A DNA stretch of 64,000 bases, taken from NCBI GenBank assembly GCA_022575985.1, contig JAKSXM010000238.1:10682001-10746000 (forward strand). The letters are read 5' to 3'. Below the pieces are notes generated by a model. That model was given only the letters and a program-made list of their open reading frames with translations, searched no databases and had not been told where the DNA came from. Positions 1 through 11,187 of the stretch are shown one piece after another. Made by a program: the position numbers and the translations under genes. Origin of the DNA: Anagrus nilaparvatae. Lineage: Eukaryota; Arthropoda; Insecta; Hymenoptera; Mymaridae. How positions within the stretch are numbered: position 1 is the stretch's first letter; the number at the start of each line of letters is the position of its first letter.

Positions 1-154
1 CATAAATATTAGTTTTAATTTATGGGCGTGGATCCCATAAAGGTTTTGTGACAAGAAAATACTCAATAAATTTATCACCGATCCTGAAATACAAAAGCTT
101 TTGCGGTTTATTATTTTTAAATATGCTAGGTTACTACATTTAAATCATCATCAC

Positions 155-169
155 GGGGGGGGGGGGGGG
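155..169. repeat. G15 homopolymer
   Basis: An uninterrupted run of 15 G on the plus strand directly abuts the left end of the inverted-repeat element at about 168-404. In such an AT-rich region this is striking. It may be part of the element terminus, expanded by slippage, and its exact length could be a sequencing or assembly artefact. Confidence 0.9.
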
Positions 170-404
170 TCGTTTAATTACTGGCCGTCACGAGTTTGGT
201 TCTAGAATAGATTTTTGGATCGTTGATCACAAATTTTGGGGTCTTATCCACTAGAAATGAACAGAACACCCTTAAATTTGCAAAAACTATCCCTAAAAAG
301 GGGTATTTTTGATGTATTTGCTTTTCCGGAAAACACTCTGAAATTTCTGATCAACGAACCCTTAGTAAACGTAAAAGCTCATGACAGCCAGTAACACCCT
401 AAAT
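168..404. mobile_element. Short inverted-repeat element (MITE-like)
   Basis: The left arm (from about 168) and the reverse complement of the right arm (ending about 404) share a block reading TTACTGGCnGTCAnGAGnTT near the ends. Further in they share a second block containing CGTTGATCA. The arms are diverged, with a short insertion in the left arm, so this is an old copy. There is no open frame and no clear target-site duplication, partly because the G run hides the left edge. It is probably a non-autonomous DNA transposon; I cannot assign a superfamily. Confidence 0.6.
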
Positions 405-3400
405 TGCGGTTTTACTGGAGTAAAGGTTGCAGCATTATATGGAAGATTACTCGAATAACCTTATTTAACAAGATTAAGCCCTATACTTCTAAATCAAGAA
501 GGCCAATTAGAATAAACGGTGGATATTGTGATCTACTTAGGATATTCTTTTAATATATCAAATTCAATCATAACAAAATCTTGTAAATTGATCAACTAAA
601 AAAATGGTCTCCCCCCTTATTTGATATTTAATAGTTAATATAAAATTATACATTAAATTATTTTAATTATTTTCATTTCCTAAATTAAATTAAAAGTTTA
701 ATTTATTCGATTCTCAATATATCTATGCAAATGTATATAATTAAACAGTTATACGTTGATGTAATTAACCAATTGCATCAACATTTTATATGTAGATTGC
801 AAAAATTAAATTTTTATGTCAATTAAAACCACATATACTATTATCTATTTTTATTTTCAATACAATGCTTAAAATTTTTTAGGCCTGAAAATTAAGACTG
901 AAATTCTTCAAAACTTGGGTTAATATTTATTGTATAAATACTGAAAAAATTGTAAGAATCAAGTATTTTATTTAATATATAAATTTTCTTGAATGATGGA
1001 TATATTTTCTTTCATGAATTTTTATCTAACGTCAATTTTATAAATAAAAAAACTGGATTCCCTATAAAATTCTGACCTATATAATAGGTGCAGTAATTAA
1101 GGGAAGCATAAAGTCCCGAAAAAATTAGAGGCTAATTTTTATTTATATTTTTTGAATATTATTTTCTTTCAGCAAACAAAAATACTTTTTTCTCCGACGA
1201 AGCGATTATTCAATTATTACTTCGTCTTCTTTTCTGAATTTTAAAGGAGTCTAGTAAATATAAAACGTTCATTTTAATTAAAATCCGCGCTCGGACGCTT
1301 CCGCGCGTTCGAAATTGAATCAAGCTCAACGTCAGAGATCGCTTTCATTTTTCCCATCTCGCTCTGACTTTTATAAAATTAATTATAATAAGGATTTTCA
1401 ATAAACTGCAGATTTGTTATTATAGATTTTCTCTAGTTTAATCTTAATGTGTCACTGCGGTAATTGACGGTATTGATAAAGTATTATATTAATTGTTATT
1501 TGCGAAAGAGGATTATTGTCAGATTTATTAAATCAATTAAAAAAGAATTGCATAGAACTTTAATTGATTTTGATAAACGGAATATAATGAGAAAGTCATT
1601 TCTATTTTCGGTACTGCATGTTAACAGCAGCGATGCTTTGAATTTTCTTGAATATGCGAGTTTATAATTTTTGCTGGGTTTATTATTTTTTTCTCTATAG
1701 ATTTCGTTGTATTTGTCAGTCTGAAAAGAATATAAAATATGAAGAAAAATTAAAATAAAAAATGTTCATTTATTATCTCGTGACGAAGAAGGAAAATATT
1801 CATAGAAATTATTGCAGTTTGCATTTTGTATTGTCACCTTTAACTCTTTTGATTGCACACAACAAGCAATGTTTTTAAAAATTTCAATGTCCATCGTTAC
1901 ATCAATGTCGTTTCTCTTGATAATATCGGATTATTCTCGTATATTTTCTCCCTTCTACAGACCTCATCATTGTAATCGACTGAATTGTTGAGTTTTCCGT
2001 ACTTTATCGAGTACTTTATAGATAAGAAAAGAGAAGATATTTTTTTTCAGTTTCATTTTCTTTTTTCGGGTCATTTTTTTTTACATGTTTGAAAAATATT
2101 AAAATATATATAGTAATGTTTAAAATATTATAAAAAACAGAGAAATCCTCCGATATGCACACTTTTTTGCTTTTAAATGCATGTAATTTTTAATAATGTT
2201 AATTGCTAAAAAAAATCATTAAAACGATTAAATTAGTATTTTTTTGCACAGTAATATCCTGATAATAAAAACTTACTTTTCTTGATTATTTTTCCTTTTT
2301 ATTTGGCATTGTTCTATTTTTTAAAAGCATGTAAGGGTAGTTTTAACGAGCTAACACTTCTTGAACAATAACATAACCTTAAATTCTTTTGTTCTTATTT
2401 TTTAAAATTCAATGAAACAAAGTCGTGTTAATAGTTTGGTGGTATTATTACGATTATTGTTTAATTCTTTTGTATTTCACTGGTTTTTTAATCCCAAATT
2501 TATATTTTGCATTTCTTTGTCGCAGTGCTATTAGTTTTTATGTTAAATATTAATTATTTTTTAATTTAATTAAAAGATAAGATCTTATTAAAAAATAAAC
2601 AGTGTAACAATAATTTTTATCACATGCAGATAAACGAATGTTTATGAACTGATTAAATTAAGATAAACAGAGTATTTTTAAAAATGTTGGTTCGAAAGTA
2701 TTTATTATTTGAAAATAAATAAAAAGCATGAAAAAATATAAATAAAAAAAAAAAATTTTTTCTTGTATTTAGACTAAAAGATCCGATTTTGGAGCTTACG
2801 ATAGCCCCAGAAAGTTTTTTCTTGGCCTCCTTAAAATTGGGATTTTCTCTTCCAGTTTTTCAAATGGATTCAAATCGTGTTTTAGATTATTTTAATAAAT
2901 ATTTTTAAATAGCTGTCAAAATTTATTTGTAAAAATTAGTAGAAATCTATGGTATAATATTTTTAATATTTAGTATTTTTTTCCTGTGTGAGAAATAAGA
3001 TTTTTGATTAATAGGAAAGATTTTAGATAAGATAAGATATTAAATTAGACAAACAGGAAACGTACTTAATATTGTGGTAAATAATCATTTTAATTATAGT
3101 ATCAATTTTATAACTGAGCCAAAATTAAAATCCAGAGAACTATTTAATCCTTTTTTTGCAAATATAAATCATTTTTTTTAGCAATTTTTAGAATAATTTT
3201 TTTAAAACAATTAAAACAAACAAATATACTTTAAAATTAGGTTAATTGAAATATATATTACGAAAAAAAAAATATTTTTTATTTAAAAATTTAAAGAAAG
3301 AAAACTCGTATAGAATGAGAATAGAACCAAAATGATAAAATAAACATGAAGCTTCACTTCACTCGCAGAAAAGTACTAAAAACTTTGTACGAATAAAAAG

Positions 3401-3840
3401 AAAGCTTATATTCGTCTAAAGAATTCATGAAAGTCGAAGTTTTGTCTGCAATGAAGAAAACACCTAGGCTTTTTCTGTATATGAATAGAATATTGGGATG
3501 AAAAATGCATACATGGAATATTTATGTGAAAAAATAAAGAATGGATGAAATGGTTGTTGAAAAAAAATATAATATTATATTATGAAAAGTAAACAAGTAT
3601 TGAATACAAAAAAATTTTTATTTTTTGTGAATTTCATTTATAGTGTATAAATTAGGAGATTCGTATATATGTGTAAAAAAAACTTATAACTGGTTTGTGT
3701 GTTCATACAACCAATGAGCATGGAGCATGTTCACTTATAACAGCTTTTACTTATAATTCCTAATTATTATAAGTCCTAGAACCGAAATTATAAGAAGTCA
3801 CTAAATTAAAATTTTTCTAAATTCCTATACAAAATTATTT
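405..3840. other. AT-rich noncoding stretch
   Basis: I see no supportable gene here. Open frames are short and lack ATG starts; the longest, at 1464-1667 on the plus strand, opens with TTG. A locally GC-richer patch lies at about 1285-1375. It contains CGGACGCT followed by CGCG and CGAAA, resembling the core of the palindrome at 7571-7658, and a short GTCAGAG/CTCTGAC stem beside it. A 7-bp GACGAAG/CTTCGTC stem is at 1196-1226. The rest is poly(A)/poly(T)-rich sequence. Confidence 0.5.
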
Positions 3841-3858
3841 TAGTTAAGTCCATTTAAA

Positions 3859-4320
3859 CCCCCCCCCCCACTTAAAATATCACTTTTCACCCCTCTCAAT
3901 CTTACTAAAAGGTACTTCTCAGTTACCCCTTTCTATGAATAAGTTTCATGTTAAAAACTATATGCAAAAAAAATTAGTTGCTATTAAGAAAATCCTACTT
4001 TAATCTAAATTGATAACCAGTAAGGGTAAATCGCGCATTTTTGATAAAAAATGACCTGAAATTTGGATCCATCGACCTATAAACCTATACTATCTCAGTA
4101 ATATTATGGCAAAATTAAGGCTCAAGAGGATGTTTTTGCTAATTTAAGGATGATGAGCTCATTTCTCATGGTCGATTTCCCGAAATTTTGATTCAGTGAT
4201 CCAAAAAACCTAGACTTGACCAAATCTGGTGGTGGCCAGGAGTTACACAACCTCCCTCTCCCCCATCCCCCGTAAATTGAATGAACTAATAAATGAAAAT
4301 TTTTTTTCATTTATTTTACT
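3859..4320. other. C11 tract followed by repeat-like, non-coding sequence
   Basis: A run of 11 C at 3859-3869 is followed by sequence richer in GC than its surroundings, with phrases such as ATTTGGATCCATCGACC and CAGTGATCC. These look like degraded transposon sequence of the same general style as the element at 168-404. I could not pair the ends convincingly. The minus-strand open frame at 4122-4310 has no recognisable domain, and I do not treat it as a gene. Confidence 0.35.
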
Positions 4321-4763
4321 TTTGTGAATAGAATTTTTCAACAAAGTTTATTTTTAATACGTAAAAATAAAAGATAAAAAAATGTTGATTGATCTTGATG
4401 AAATCAGAAACAGACTGAATGAAATATCAAGCTTGCAAATCAAATGTATTTCATTCAAAATTTCGTTACTTACTTTTTTTTCATATATTTATTTTCTGTC
4501 TAGTTTTATTATGTGCAAAAATAAATTTAAATTTTATTTTATATTTTTTTTTTTCGAAATTTTGTGAATTCTTTGCTTTTTTGTTTCCAAAATAGATTTT
4601 TTTACTAATATGAGAAGATAATAGTGTAAATAAATGCTCAAGAATCGTGATGTATTTGATTTAAATTCTATTTGATTATTATTCCAAATTATAATTACAA
4701 TTTTTCTTAAAAGTATCTTCATAATTCTAATTTATAATTAAAAATAAATATTTTTATTCTTTA
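4321..4763. other. AT-rich intergenic sequence with candidate minus-strand poly(A) signal
   Basis: Very AT-rich sequence without a credible gene. Plus-strand 4754-4759 reads TTTATT, which is AATAAA on the minus strand. It is the nearest canonical polyadenylation signal I can find downstream of the F-box gene ending at 4902, and it lies beyond the MITE at 4764-4893. Confidence 0.4.
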
Positions 4764-4893
4764 GGGGGTGTCCATAAGTTACGCAAGACCATTTTTTGGG
4801 ATTTTAGCTTCCCGAGTAAAAAAAAATTTTTTTGATGAAATATCGCGCTTTCCTTTCCCTTAAATGCCTTTAGTAATTTATGGACAGCCCCTT
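4764..4893. mobile_element. 130-bp MITE with GGGGnTGTCCATAAnTTAC ends
   Basis: The left end (4765-4782) reads GGGGGTGTCCATAAGTTA, and the reverse complement of the right end reads GGGGCTGTCCATAAATTA. These are near-identical terminal inverted repeats around about 90 bp of unrelated sequence. There is no coding capacity, so it must have moved with an outside transposase. TIRs of this type are common among small insect DNA transposons; I do not assign a superfamily. A target-site duplication is not obvious. The right end stops about 8 bp from the stop codon of the F-box gene at 4902-6391, so the element very probably lies in that gene's 3' UTR. Confidence 0.8.
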
Positions 4894-4901
4894 CGTACAA
4901 C

Positions 4902-6391
4902 TTAAAAAATTTCAATTACGATTAAATTAAATATAATTTTAATTTTCGAAAAATTTTTTTTACGCAAAATTGCTTTTTTAATGTCAGTCTTGTTTAATTG
5001 TACCATACAATTTTCAAAAACTAAAAATTCAAGATTATTTGCACTTTTTATAAAGTTTAATATACCTTCGCGTGAAATTTTAGAAATATCATGAATTTCG
5101 AAGCTTTTCAAATGTGCTAAAATTGGTAAAATTTCGTCTGTTATTTCTTTTGAATCATTTATATACAATCTTTGAAGCTGTGGTAGTGTACTAATTTTGG
5201 CTATTCCCTTATCAGATAGTTTTTCACATTTATAAAAAACTACAGCTTTCAATTTATTACACTTTATTAATTGTTCACAAAATTCATCGGTTACCAAATA
5301 ATCACCACTGATTTCAATTGTTTCAAGATTCACAAAACTTGATATGCAAGATACTAATACCTCATAACTTTTGCCAAATGCATATCCAAATTTTTCTATC
5401 GAATTTAATGGTAAACACCTTAAGTCTGTGTCACTTACATCTATACTGTTTAAAATAATTGTTTTTAAATTTTGGAATGCTCCAAAATAAGTTGAAAATT
5501 CTAAAATTTGTTTTGTCTTTCGTAACTTTCTTTTCAGACGCAAAAGTTTTATTTTATTTTGATCAAAAGATATTTCGTCCAAAATGATTTTAAGTACTTC
5601 ACAGTTTGAATATATCGAGCAAGAATTTAAATTTTTTAATTTACTGAACGCTTCTTTTAAATAAGAATAATTTTTTTTTGTATATTTTGGTTCGATTTCT
5701 AAATCGACCGATTCCATTGAATTAAATGGTAAACTTAATAAACATTTACCAGTCATATGAATTTTATGCATTCTTAAAGATTTTAAATTTTTATTTTTTA
5801 AAAATATAGCTCCCAAAATATCATCCATGTTAATCATAAAATTATCAGAACCATCAAGTGGCACACCACCGTATAAACTGATTTTTTCAATTTTTTCACA
5901 AAATTCATTAAAGTATTCAAAAATATGAATCCAGTTAACGGTCCTTAAATCATAAAAACTGACTATAATTTCCTTTAAAAATAATCCTCCTCTTGACAAT
6001 ATACTAAACAGTGCCCGACAGAGAATAAACTCAAATCGAGATCTAAACTTGTAATGTATATAATATAATTTATCAAATAAAGAACTAAAATTGAAAACTG
6101 CAAAACTATTCCAACTTGATTTGCTTAAGATTTGCCATTTTGTACAGACCCTTTCAATTTTGATTCTATCAGTCACAGAAAGATATTTAAATACTTCCCT
6201 ATAACAATCATCATTTAATATATCAATTTTTGAGTCCACGGAGATTTCACCTAAAAATTAAATTTATTTTTATAGAAAAACAAAAAGATTTGAAAAAAAC
6301 AGATAATTTGATGAAGTTTTTAATTACCATCATTTTGAATTTCATAAACGTCAATTCCATTGTCTGAGTTATTATCTACTAGCTTATCCAT
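4902..6391 (-). CDS. F-box/LRR protein, two exons
   Basis: This is a predicted substrate receptor of an SCF E3 ubiquitin ligase: the F-box binds Skp1 and the leucine-rich repeats bind the target. Exon 1 is 6391-6328 (ATG; residues begin MDKLVDNNSDNG). The intron is 6327-6251 (77 bp, GTAATT...TTTTTAG, phase 1), and exon 2 is 6250-4902, ending TAA, for 470 residues. Exon 2 alone has no suitable ATG; its open frame would have to start at a GTG (6239), and splicing removes that problem. The F-box is at about residues 33-72, with the pattern LNDDCYREVFKYLS...VC..W. It is followed by irregular LRRs to the end, with cysteine-containing repeats such as LITCxKL-like and KCEKLSDKGI blocks near residues 340-400. 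There is no signal peptide or membrane segment, so it is probably cytosolic or nuclear. It is paralogous to 8295-9765 with the same intron position. The specific target is unknown. Confidence 0.85.
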
Positions 6392-6828
6392 AAATTGATG
6401 CCAATTATTAAAAATAATAAAAACTAATTATAAATGTAATTAACTTTTTATGGTGTAAACTTTGAAGGAGCATCAAACGAAAAAGAAAGCCCTGAAAAAA
6501 TTTTTTTACACCGAAGCACTGGACATACTATATAATACTTAATACGTGTTTCGACTATTATCATGAATACTTAAAAAAGTTTATCTATAATACTCGTGGC
6601 GCAGATATCATCTGATAATTAATATATTCACACGATCGTCTATTTGATAAAAATTACTGCCCAATAACTGTCTATACATTTACAAAAACAAATAAATTTC
6701 TAACTTATACTGTAAGAAATTATAAGCACATATAATAAATAACTTCAATTACACTACTTTTTTCATCGCTTGCTATTACAACTTTAATTCAAAATTTTAA
6801 TATTACACATAATTACTTTTCTGACACA
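6392..6828. other. Probable promoter/intergenic region of the F-box gene
   Basis: AT-rich sequence between the start codon of the F-box gene (minus strand, ATG at 6391) and the decayed F-box copy further right. It should hold that gene's 5' UTR and promoter. I see no unambiguous TATA box or initiator, and no other gene. Confidence 0.35.
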
Positions 6829-7342
6829 TATCATTTAATTTCAAAACAGAATTTTCAAATTGTAAAAATACAAGCTTATTTGTATTTTCAAGAAAATATT
6901 CCTTCGCATGTAAATTTAGAAATCTTATAAAGATATAATATTTTCAAATTTATTAAATTTGGTAATAAGCTGGCACAGTACTAATTTTTAATATATGCTT
7001 ATTAGATAATTCTAAACAATTACTCAAACTAATGATATTTAATTTATTGCATTTATTAAATTTTCTGAGCAAATTCATATTTTTGACTCTGGAATAAAAA
7101 GTAGGTGGGAGGACTTATTGATAGTTGCTCTTTCGGAAAATAATAGTCCGCAACCCTTCAGTCCCAAATTAATCTTTATAAAAATTTTTAATTTACCTTC
7201 ATTTTTAGTTTGATCAAGAATTACACTGAAGTCTGTTTCAGGTCTATCGACTAAGTTCATGGTGGGCAAATTCTTGACTTTCTGCTTTTAATTCTTCAAT
7301 TCTCGCCAATAATCTGACCCTTTTTTCATCATTTTCATCCAT
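6829..7342 (-). pseudogene. Decayed F-box/LRR paralogue
   Basis: Reading the minus strand, an exon-1-like segment starts with ATG at 7342 (MDENDEKRVRLLARIEEL) and hits TAG after about 32 codons. A neighbouring frame then continues to a GGTAAATT donor-like site near 7200. The F-box body is missing. After unrelated sequence, the family's C-terminal LRR region reappears in about 6829-7060. One piece reads KCNKLNIISLSNCLELSN, matching KCNKLKAVVFYKCEKLSD of the gene at 4902. After frameshifts another reads FLENTNKLVFLQFENS, matching the FIKSANNLEFLVFENC block. The frameshifts, stops and internal deletion make it a pseudogene. Its 5' flank also matches that of the gene at 8295-9765, so it arose by tandem duplication including upstream DNA. 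Confidence 0.75.
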
Positions 7343-7571
7343 TTTTTTAATTTGATAAATAAAGACCATAAAAATTAATTTTCAAAATAGTTGTTTCAGT
7401 TAATTAATAATATTTTTATACTTCGAGTACAAATGAATTTTTTCATGTTTGAAAATGAATTTAAATAATTCGAATAATAAATATTTAAAATTTTAAAAAG
7501 ATAGAAAATTTATTTCTACAACTATATGCTAAAAATATGTGTATAGATTGTCATCTATAAAGATAATCTAT

Positions 7572-7803
7572 TTTTCTGGTCTGCGTCGAGAAAGCACGTA
7601 TTTCCCGGACGCTACGCGTCCGAAAAAGACGTGTTTTCTCGCCACAGACACAGAAAAATGTTATACGAGCCTTGTCCATAAATAAGGAATGACCCAAATC
7701 GCAGTTTACCATCCTCGGCTTCGCCTCGGAAGGTAATTTACGTGCGATTTGGGCCATTCTTTACTTTTCTGGACTCGAGCCGTAAATATACTATTGAGAA
7801 CAA
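7572..7803. mobile_element. Insertion made of two adjacent GC-rich palindromes
   Basis: Palindrome 1 (7571-7658) has arms of about 40 bp starting TTTTTCTG and ending CAGAAAAA, with apex CGGACGC-TAC-GCGTCCG. Palindrome 2 (about 7681-7763) has arms containing CCCAAATCGCA and apex CCTCGGC-TTC-GCCTCGG. The flanking sequence ATAAAGATAATCTA (left) and TGTGGCTCC (right) is continuous at 9961-9985 in the homologous 5' flank of the next F-box gene. The roughly 230 bp between them is therefore an insertion in this copy. No transposase, and no clear target-site duplication. It is probably a foldback-type non-autonomous element, or two nested ones. Confidence 0.65.
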
Positions 7804-8294
7804 TGTGGCTCCATCAATACTGGCTGTCTCAAGATACAGATAATTTATGCATATCTTATGCAGTCTCGAGCCAGCCCCTAAAACACAATATAGAAGGGGG
7901 GGGGGAATTAAAAAAAAAAGTTTAAAAAATTTTATTATTTAATTGGAGATGTTTTTTCAACAAAATTAAACTGATATAATCCTATAAATTTGAATTTGAT
8001 TTCCTAAAGGGGTGCTAAAGAGTCTCGGGCCTCTCCTTGTAAATCTATTTAAACTGGCTAAAAATATTTTTAAACACAACAATATTTTTCAAAAAATCAT
8101 TAAATTTAGGAGTTGTTGAAGGTTATCATAAATAATTTAAAAACACTAAAATAATTTGCACTATACAATCCATTTACTTTTATTATTATAATTTTGAATA
8201 CATGTAAACAATCTCTGTATTTTAATTAATTTTTCAAATTAATAATTTTATTTTATGACTCTACAAAATAATAAAATCAAATCATAGTAAAAAG
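7804..8294. other. Intergenic region with G10 tract; 3' flank of F-box gene
   Basis: The left part (7804-7860) is the continuation of the duplicated F-box 5' flank. A G10 run lies at 7896-7905. Plus-strand TTTATT at 8247-8252 is AATAAA on the minus strand, 43 nt past the stop of the gene at 8295, and is a good candidate polyadenylation signal. No gene seen. Confidence 0.5.
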
Positions 8295-9765
8295 TTAATT
8301 TTCAAATTTGCATGTGTTATAGTTAATTTTAATTTTTTTAATATTTTCGTTAAAGCGTATTGCTCCTCTAATACCATATTCATCTAATTTTGTAATACAT
8401 CTAAAAATCATTAACTCAAGCTTAACTGCATTTTGTAAAAAGTTATATATTGCATCAGGTTTACTATTTGAAATGAATGAAATGTTCAATACTTTTAAAT
8501 TTATCAGATTTGGTAAAATTGCATCAGTTACTTGAAACGTATTGCATATGTACAATTCTTCAAGTTCTGGAAGGCTACCTAATTCAATTATTCCTTTATC
8601 ATTTAAACCTGATGAATCAGCACCAAACATCACAACTTTTAATTTTTTGCATTTTGTTAATTCTCCACAAAGTTCATCAGTTATTAAATCAGGACCAGAA
8701 ATTACGATTTTTTTAAGATTATTAAAACAAGATATGTAATTTAAAAATGCATCGTAGCTTTTTCCATAAATATATGCAAAATTTTCAATTGAATTTGTTG
8801 GTAAACTCATTAGCTCTTCAATGCTTACTGTTACAAAATTCAATTTGATTGTTTTTAAACTTTTCAATTTTGCAAAATAAGTTGAAAAATTTGTAATTTT
8901 TTCATTTTCTGATTTCCGAGATTCAAGAAGTAAATAATTTATTTTATTTTCATCGTGAGATATTTCATTTAAGACAATTTCGAGTGTTTCATAATTTGAT
9001 CTAATACTACAAGATTTCAAATTTTTTAATTGCCTCAATCCTTCTGTAATGGGATTTTTATTTGTATCTATGATTTCAATGTTTAAATCAATTGATTCGA
9101 TAGATTTAAAAGGTAAACTTAAAAAACATTCCCCTTCCATAATTATAAAAATTCCATCGATTAGCAAAGATTTAATATTTTGATTTTTAAAAAACAAATA
9201 TTTTAAAATAAAATCCACATTATAACTATCAGTTCGAACACAACTAAGCAAATTAAATTTTTCAATATTTAAACTGAATTTACTCAAAAGTTCAAGTATA
9301 ACAAACCAATTGATAATTTTTAGCTGATGAAAATTTATATTCACTTCTCTTATAAATAATCCTCCTCTCGAAAGAACACTAACAATGGCATCCCTTATGA
9401 TAAATTCATTGAATGGCTCTAGCTTGCAATTATACTTATCGTAGACATTTTTTACAACAGATCCACAATCAAATTTAACAAAATTATCCCAGCTTAATTT
9501 GCTCACCAGCTCCCACCTCTTGCAAACTCTTTCAATTTTTAATTTATCTGTCATAGAAAGATGTTTAAACACTTCTTGGAGACAATCATTGTTAAGCTTA
9601 TTGATTTCATCTGGAAAAAATTTTAGTACTTTTATAAAAGATAAAGAAATTTTCAAATTTATAAAAATTTTAATTACCACAATTTTTTACATCAACTGCA
9701 TTTCTGGTGCATAACTTCTTGCTACTTTCTTCTGTTTTTTCTTGAATTCTGCCTTTTCCGTCCAT
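8295..9765 (-). CDS. F-box/LRR protein, two exons
   Basis: Paralogue of the gene at 4902-6391 and likewise a predicted SCF ubiquitin-ligase substrate receptor. Exon 1 is 9765-9678 (ATG; residues begin MDGKGRIQEKTEESSKKL). The intron is 9677-9611 (67 bp, GTAATT...TTTTCCAG, phase 1), and exon 2 is 9610-8295, ending TAA, for 467 residues. Reading straight through the intron would give a spurious hydrophobic N-terminus starting at a GTG (9680). The donor hexamer and phase match the other gene exactly, which supports the splice model. The F-box is at about residues 33-72 (LNNDCLQEVFKHLS...VC..W), followed by degenerate LRRs containing NLKKIVISG, CKKLKVVMF and LPELEELYI blocks. No signal peptide or membrane segment. 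An AATAAA lies 43 nt beyond the stop. The target is unknown. Confidence 0.85.
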
Positions 9766-10056
9766 TATTTAGTTTTAAAGCAATACAAAACGCTTTGATG
9801 TTTTACTTTCAAATGATTGAATTTTTCCATGTTCGAAAAAAAATTTAAATAAATAGAGAATTATGTAAAATTTTAAGAAAGAAGGGATAAGTAATGACCA
9901 ATAAAAATTATTTTTGAAATGTACAACAGCTGTAAGCCATTTACAAATAATGAAAGTATGTCTGTAAAGGTAATCTACGTGGCTCCAATAGTGGTTTTTG
10001 TCTGAAGATTATTAAAAATAAAAAGTTGTTTTGTTTTGAATCGGTATACTAATAGT
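9766..10056. other. 5' flank of the F-box gene (duplicated segment)
   Basis: Presumed promoter region of the minus-strand gene starting at 9765. It aligns with the 5' flank of the decayed copy (7343-7570 plus 7804-7860). Both hold a TTTTTC-CATGTT-GAAAA block, then ATTTAAATAA and TAAAATTTTAA, then TCTnTAAAGnTAATCTA and GTGGCTCC. Retention of these blocks could reflect recent duplication or conserved control sequence; two copies cannot separate these. Confidence 0.5.
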
Positions 10057-11187
10057 AAAGGCGCCAGCAATGTTAAATGCTTCCAAAAATTTTTTTAGCA
10101 CTAGAATGGATGCACCTCATTGAAACTTACGTATTTTTTGTCGCTGAAACCGATTTTGAAGGTTTCATCCATTTTCGGATGGCCAGTTTTGAGTAATGGA
10201 CGCTATATACTAAAAAATCGGCGAAAAATTAGCAAGATTGGTAATATCTTGAAAACAATAGCTAATTGAGCCTATTTTGGATACCCCAATAAGGTTTTCG
10301 GGGTCACTGATCACTATTTTGAAGACAGATTTATAAAAAACAAAATGGCGGACTCAAAATGGCGTGTTCCTAACCTCAGAAACGTTGATTTATGCTGTTT
10401 TAAGCATATTTACGTTGTCTAATTAGTTTTTCGGGCCAGTTATAAAGATTCTGAGGTCATATTTTTAATTTTCAAAATAGCGGGCTAAAAATGGCGGATT
10501 CCTAACCTCAAAATCGATAATAAATGCTATTTTAAGCATTAAAATGTGTTACATTTTAAGTTTTTGGGGTCGGTGATCACGATTCCGAGGTCAGATTTTT
10601 AATTTTCAAAATAGCGGGCTAAAAGTGGCGGATTGCTAACCCCAAAATCGATAATAAGAACTATTTTAAGCAATTAAACCTCAGAATCGTGATCACCGAC
10701 CCCAAAATCTTAAAATGTAACACTTTTTAATGCTTAAAATAGCATTTATTGTCGATTTTGAGGTTATGAATTTACCATTTTTAGCCCACTATTTTGAAAA
10801 TTAAAAATATGACCTCAGAATTTTTATAACTGGTCCGAAAAACTTATTAGACAACGTAAATCGCCGTTTCTGAGGTTAGAAACACGCCATTTTGAGTCCG
10901 CCATTTTGTTTTTTATAAATCTGTCTTCATAATCGTGATCAGTGACCCCGAAAACCTTATTGGGGTACCCAAAATATGCTCAATTAGCTATTGTTATCAA
11001 GATATTACCAATCTTGCTAATTTTTCGCCGATTTTTTAGTATATAGCGTCCATTACTCAAAACTGGCCATCCGAAAATGGATGAAACCTTCAAAATCGGT
11101 TTCAGCGACCAAGAATACATAAGTTTCAATGTGCATCCATTCTAGTGTTAAAAAAATTTTTGGATGCATTTAACATTGCTGGCGCCT
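10057..11187. mobile_element. 1.1-kb foldback element with long inverted arms
   Basis: The ends read AAGGCGCCAGCAATGTTAAA and its complement, and the arms stay inverted-complementary almost to the centre (near 10,620-10,690). A segment of about 130 bp containing AAAATAGCGGGCTAAAA and GGGGTCGGTGATCAC is repeated inside the left arm, so the arms are unequal. Phrases such as CAAAATGGCGGACTC recur in both arms. There is no open frame of note. I read it as a non-autonomous long-TIR transposon. The target-site duplication is unclear: flanks ACTAATAGT and ACTATAATG match only partly. Confidence 0.8.

Noticed and set aside
7551..7757. Minus-strand 68-codon frame
   Set aside because: It lies entirely on the twin-palindrome insertion and has no family resemblance.
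8477..9714. Plus-strand open frames inside the F-box gene
   Set aside because: They are antisense shadows of the intact minus-strand coding region.
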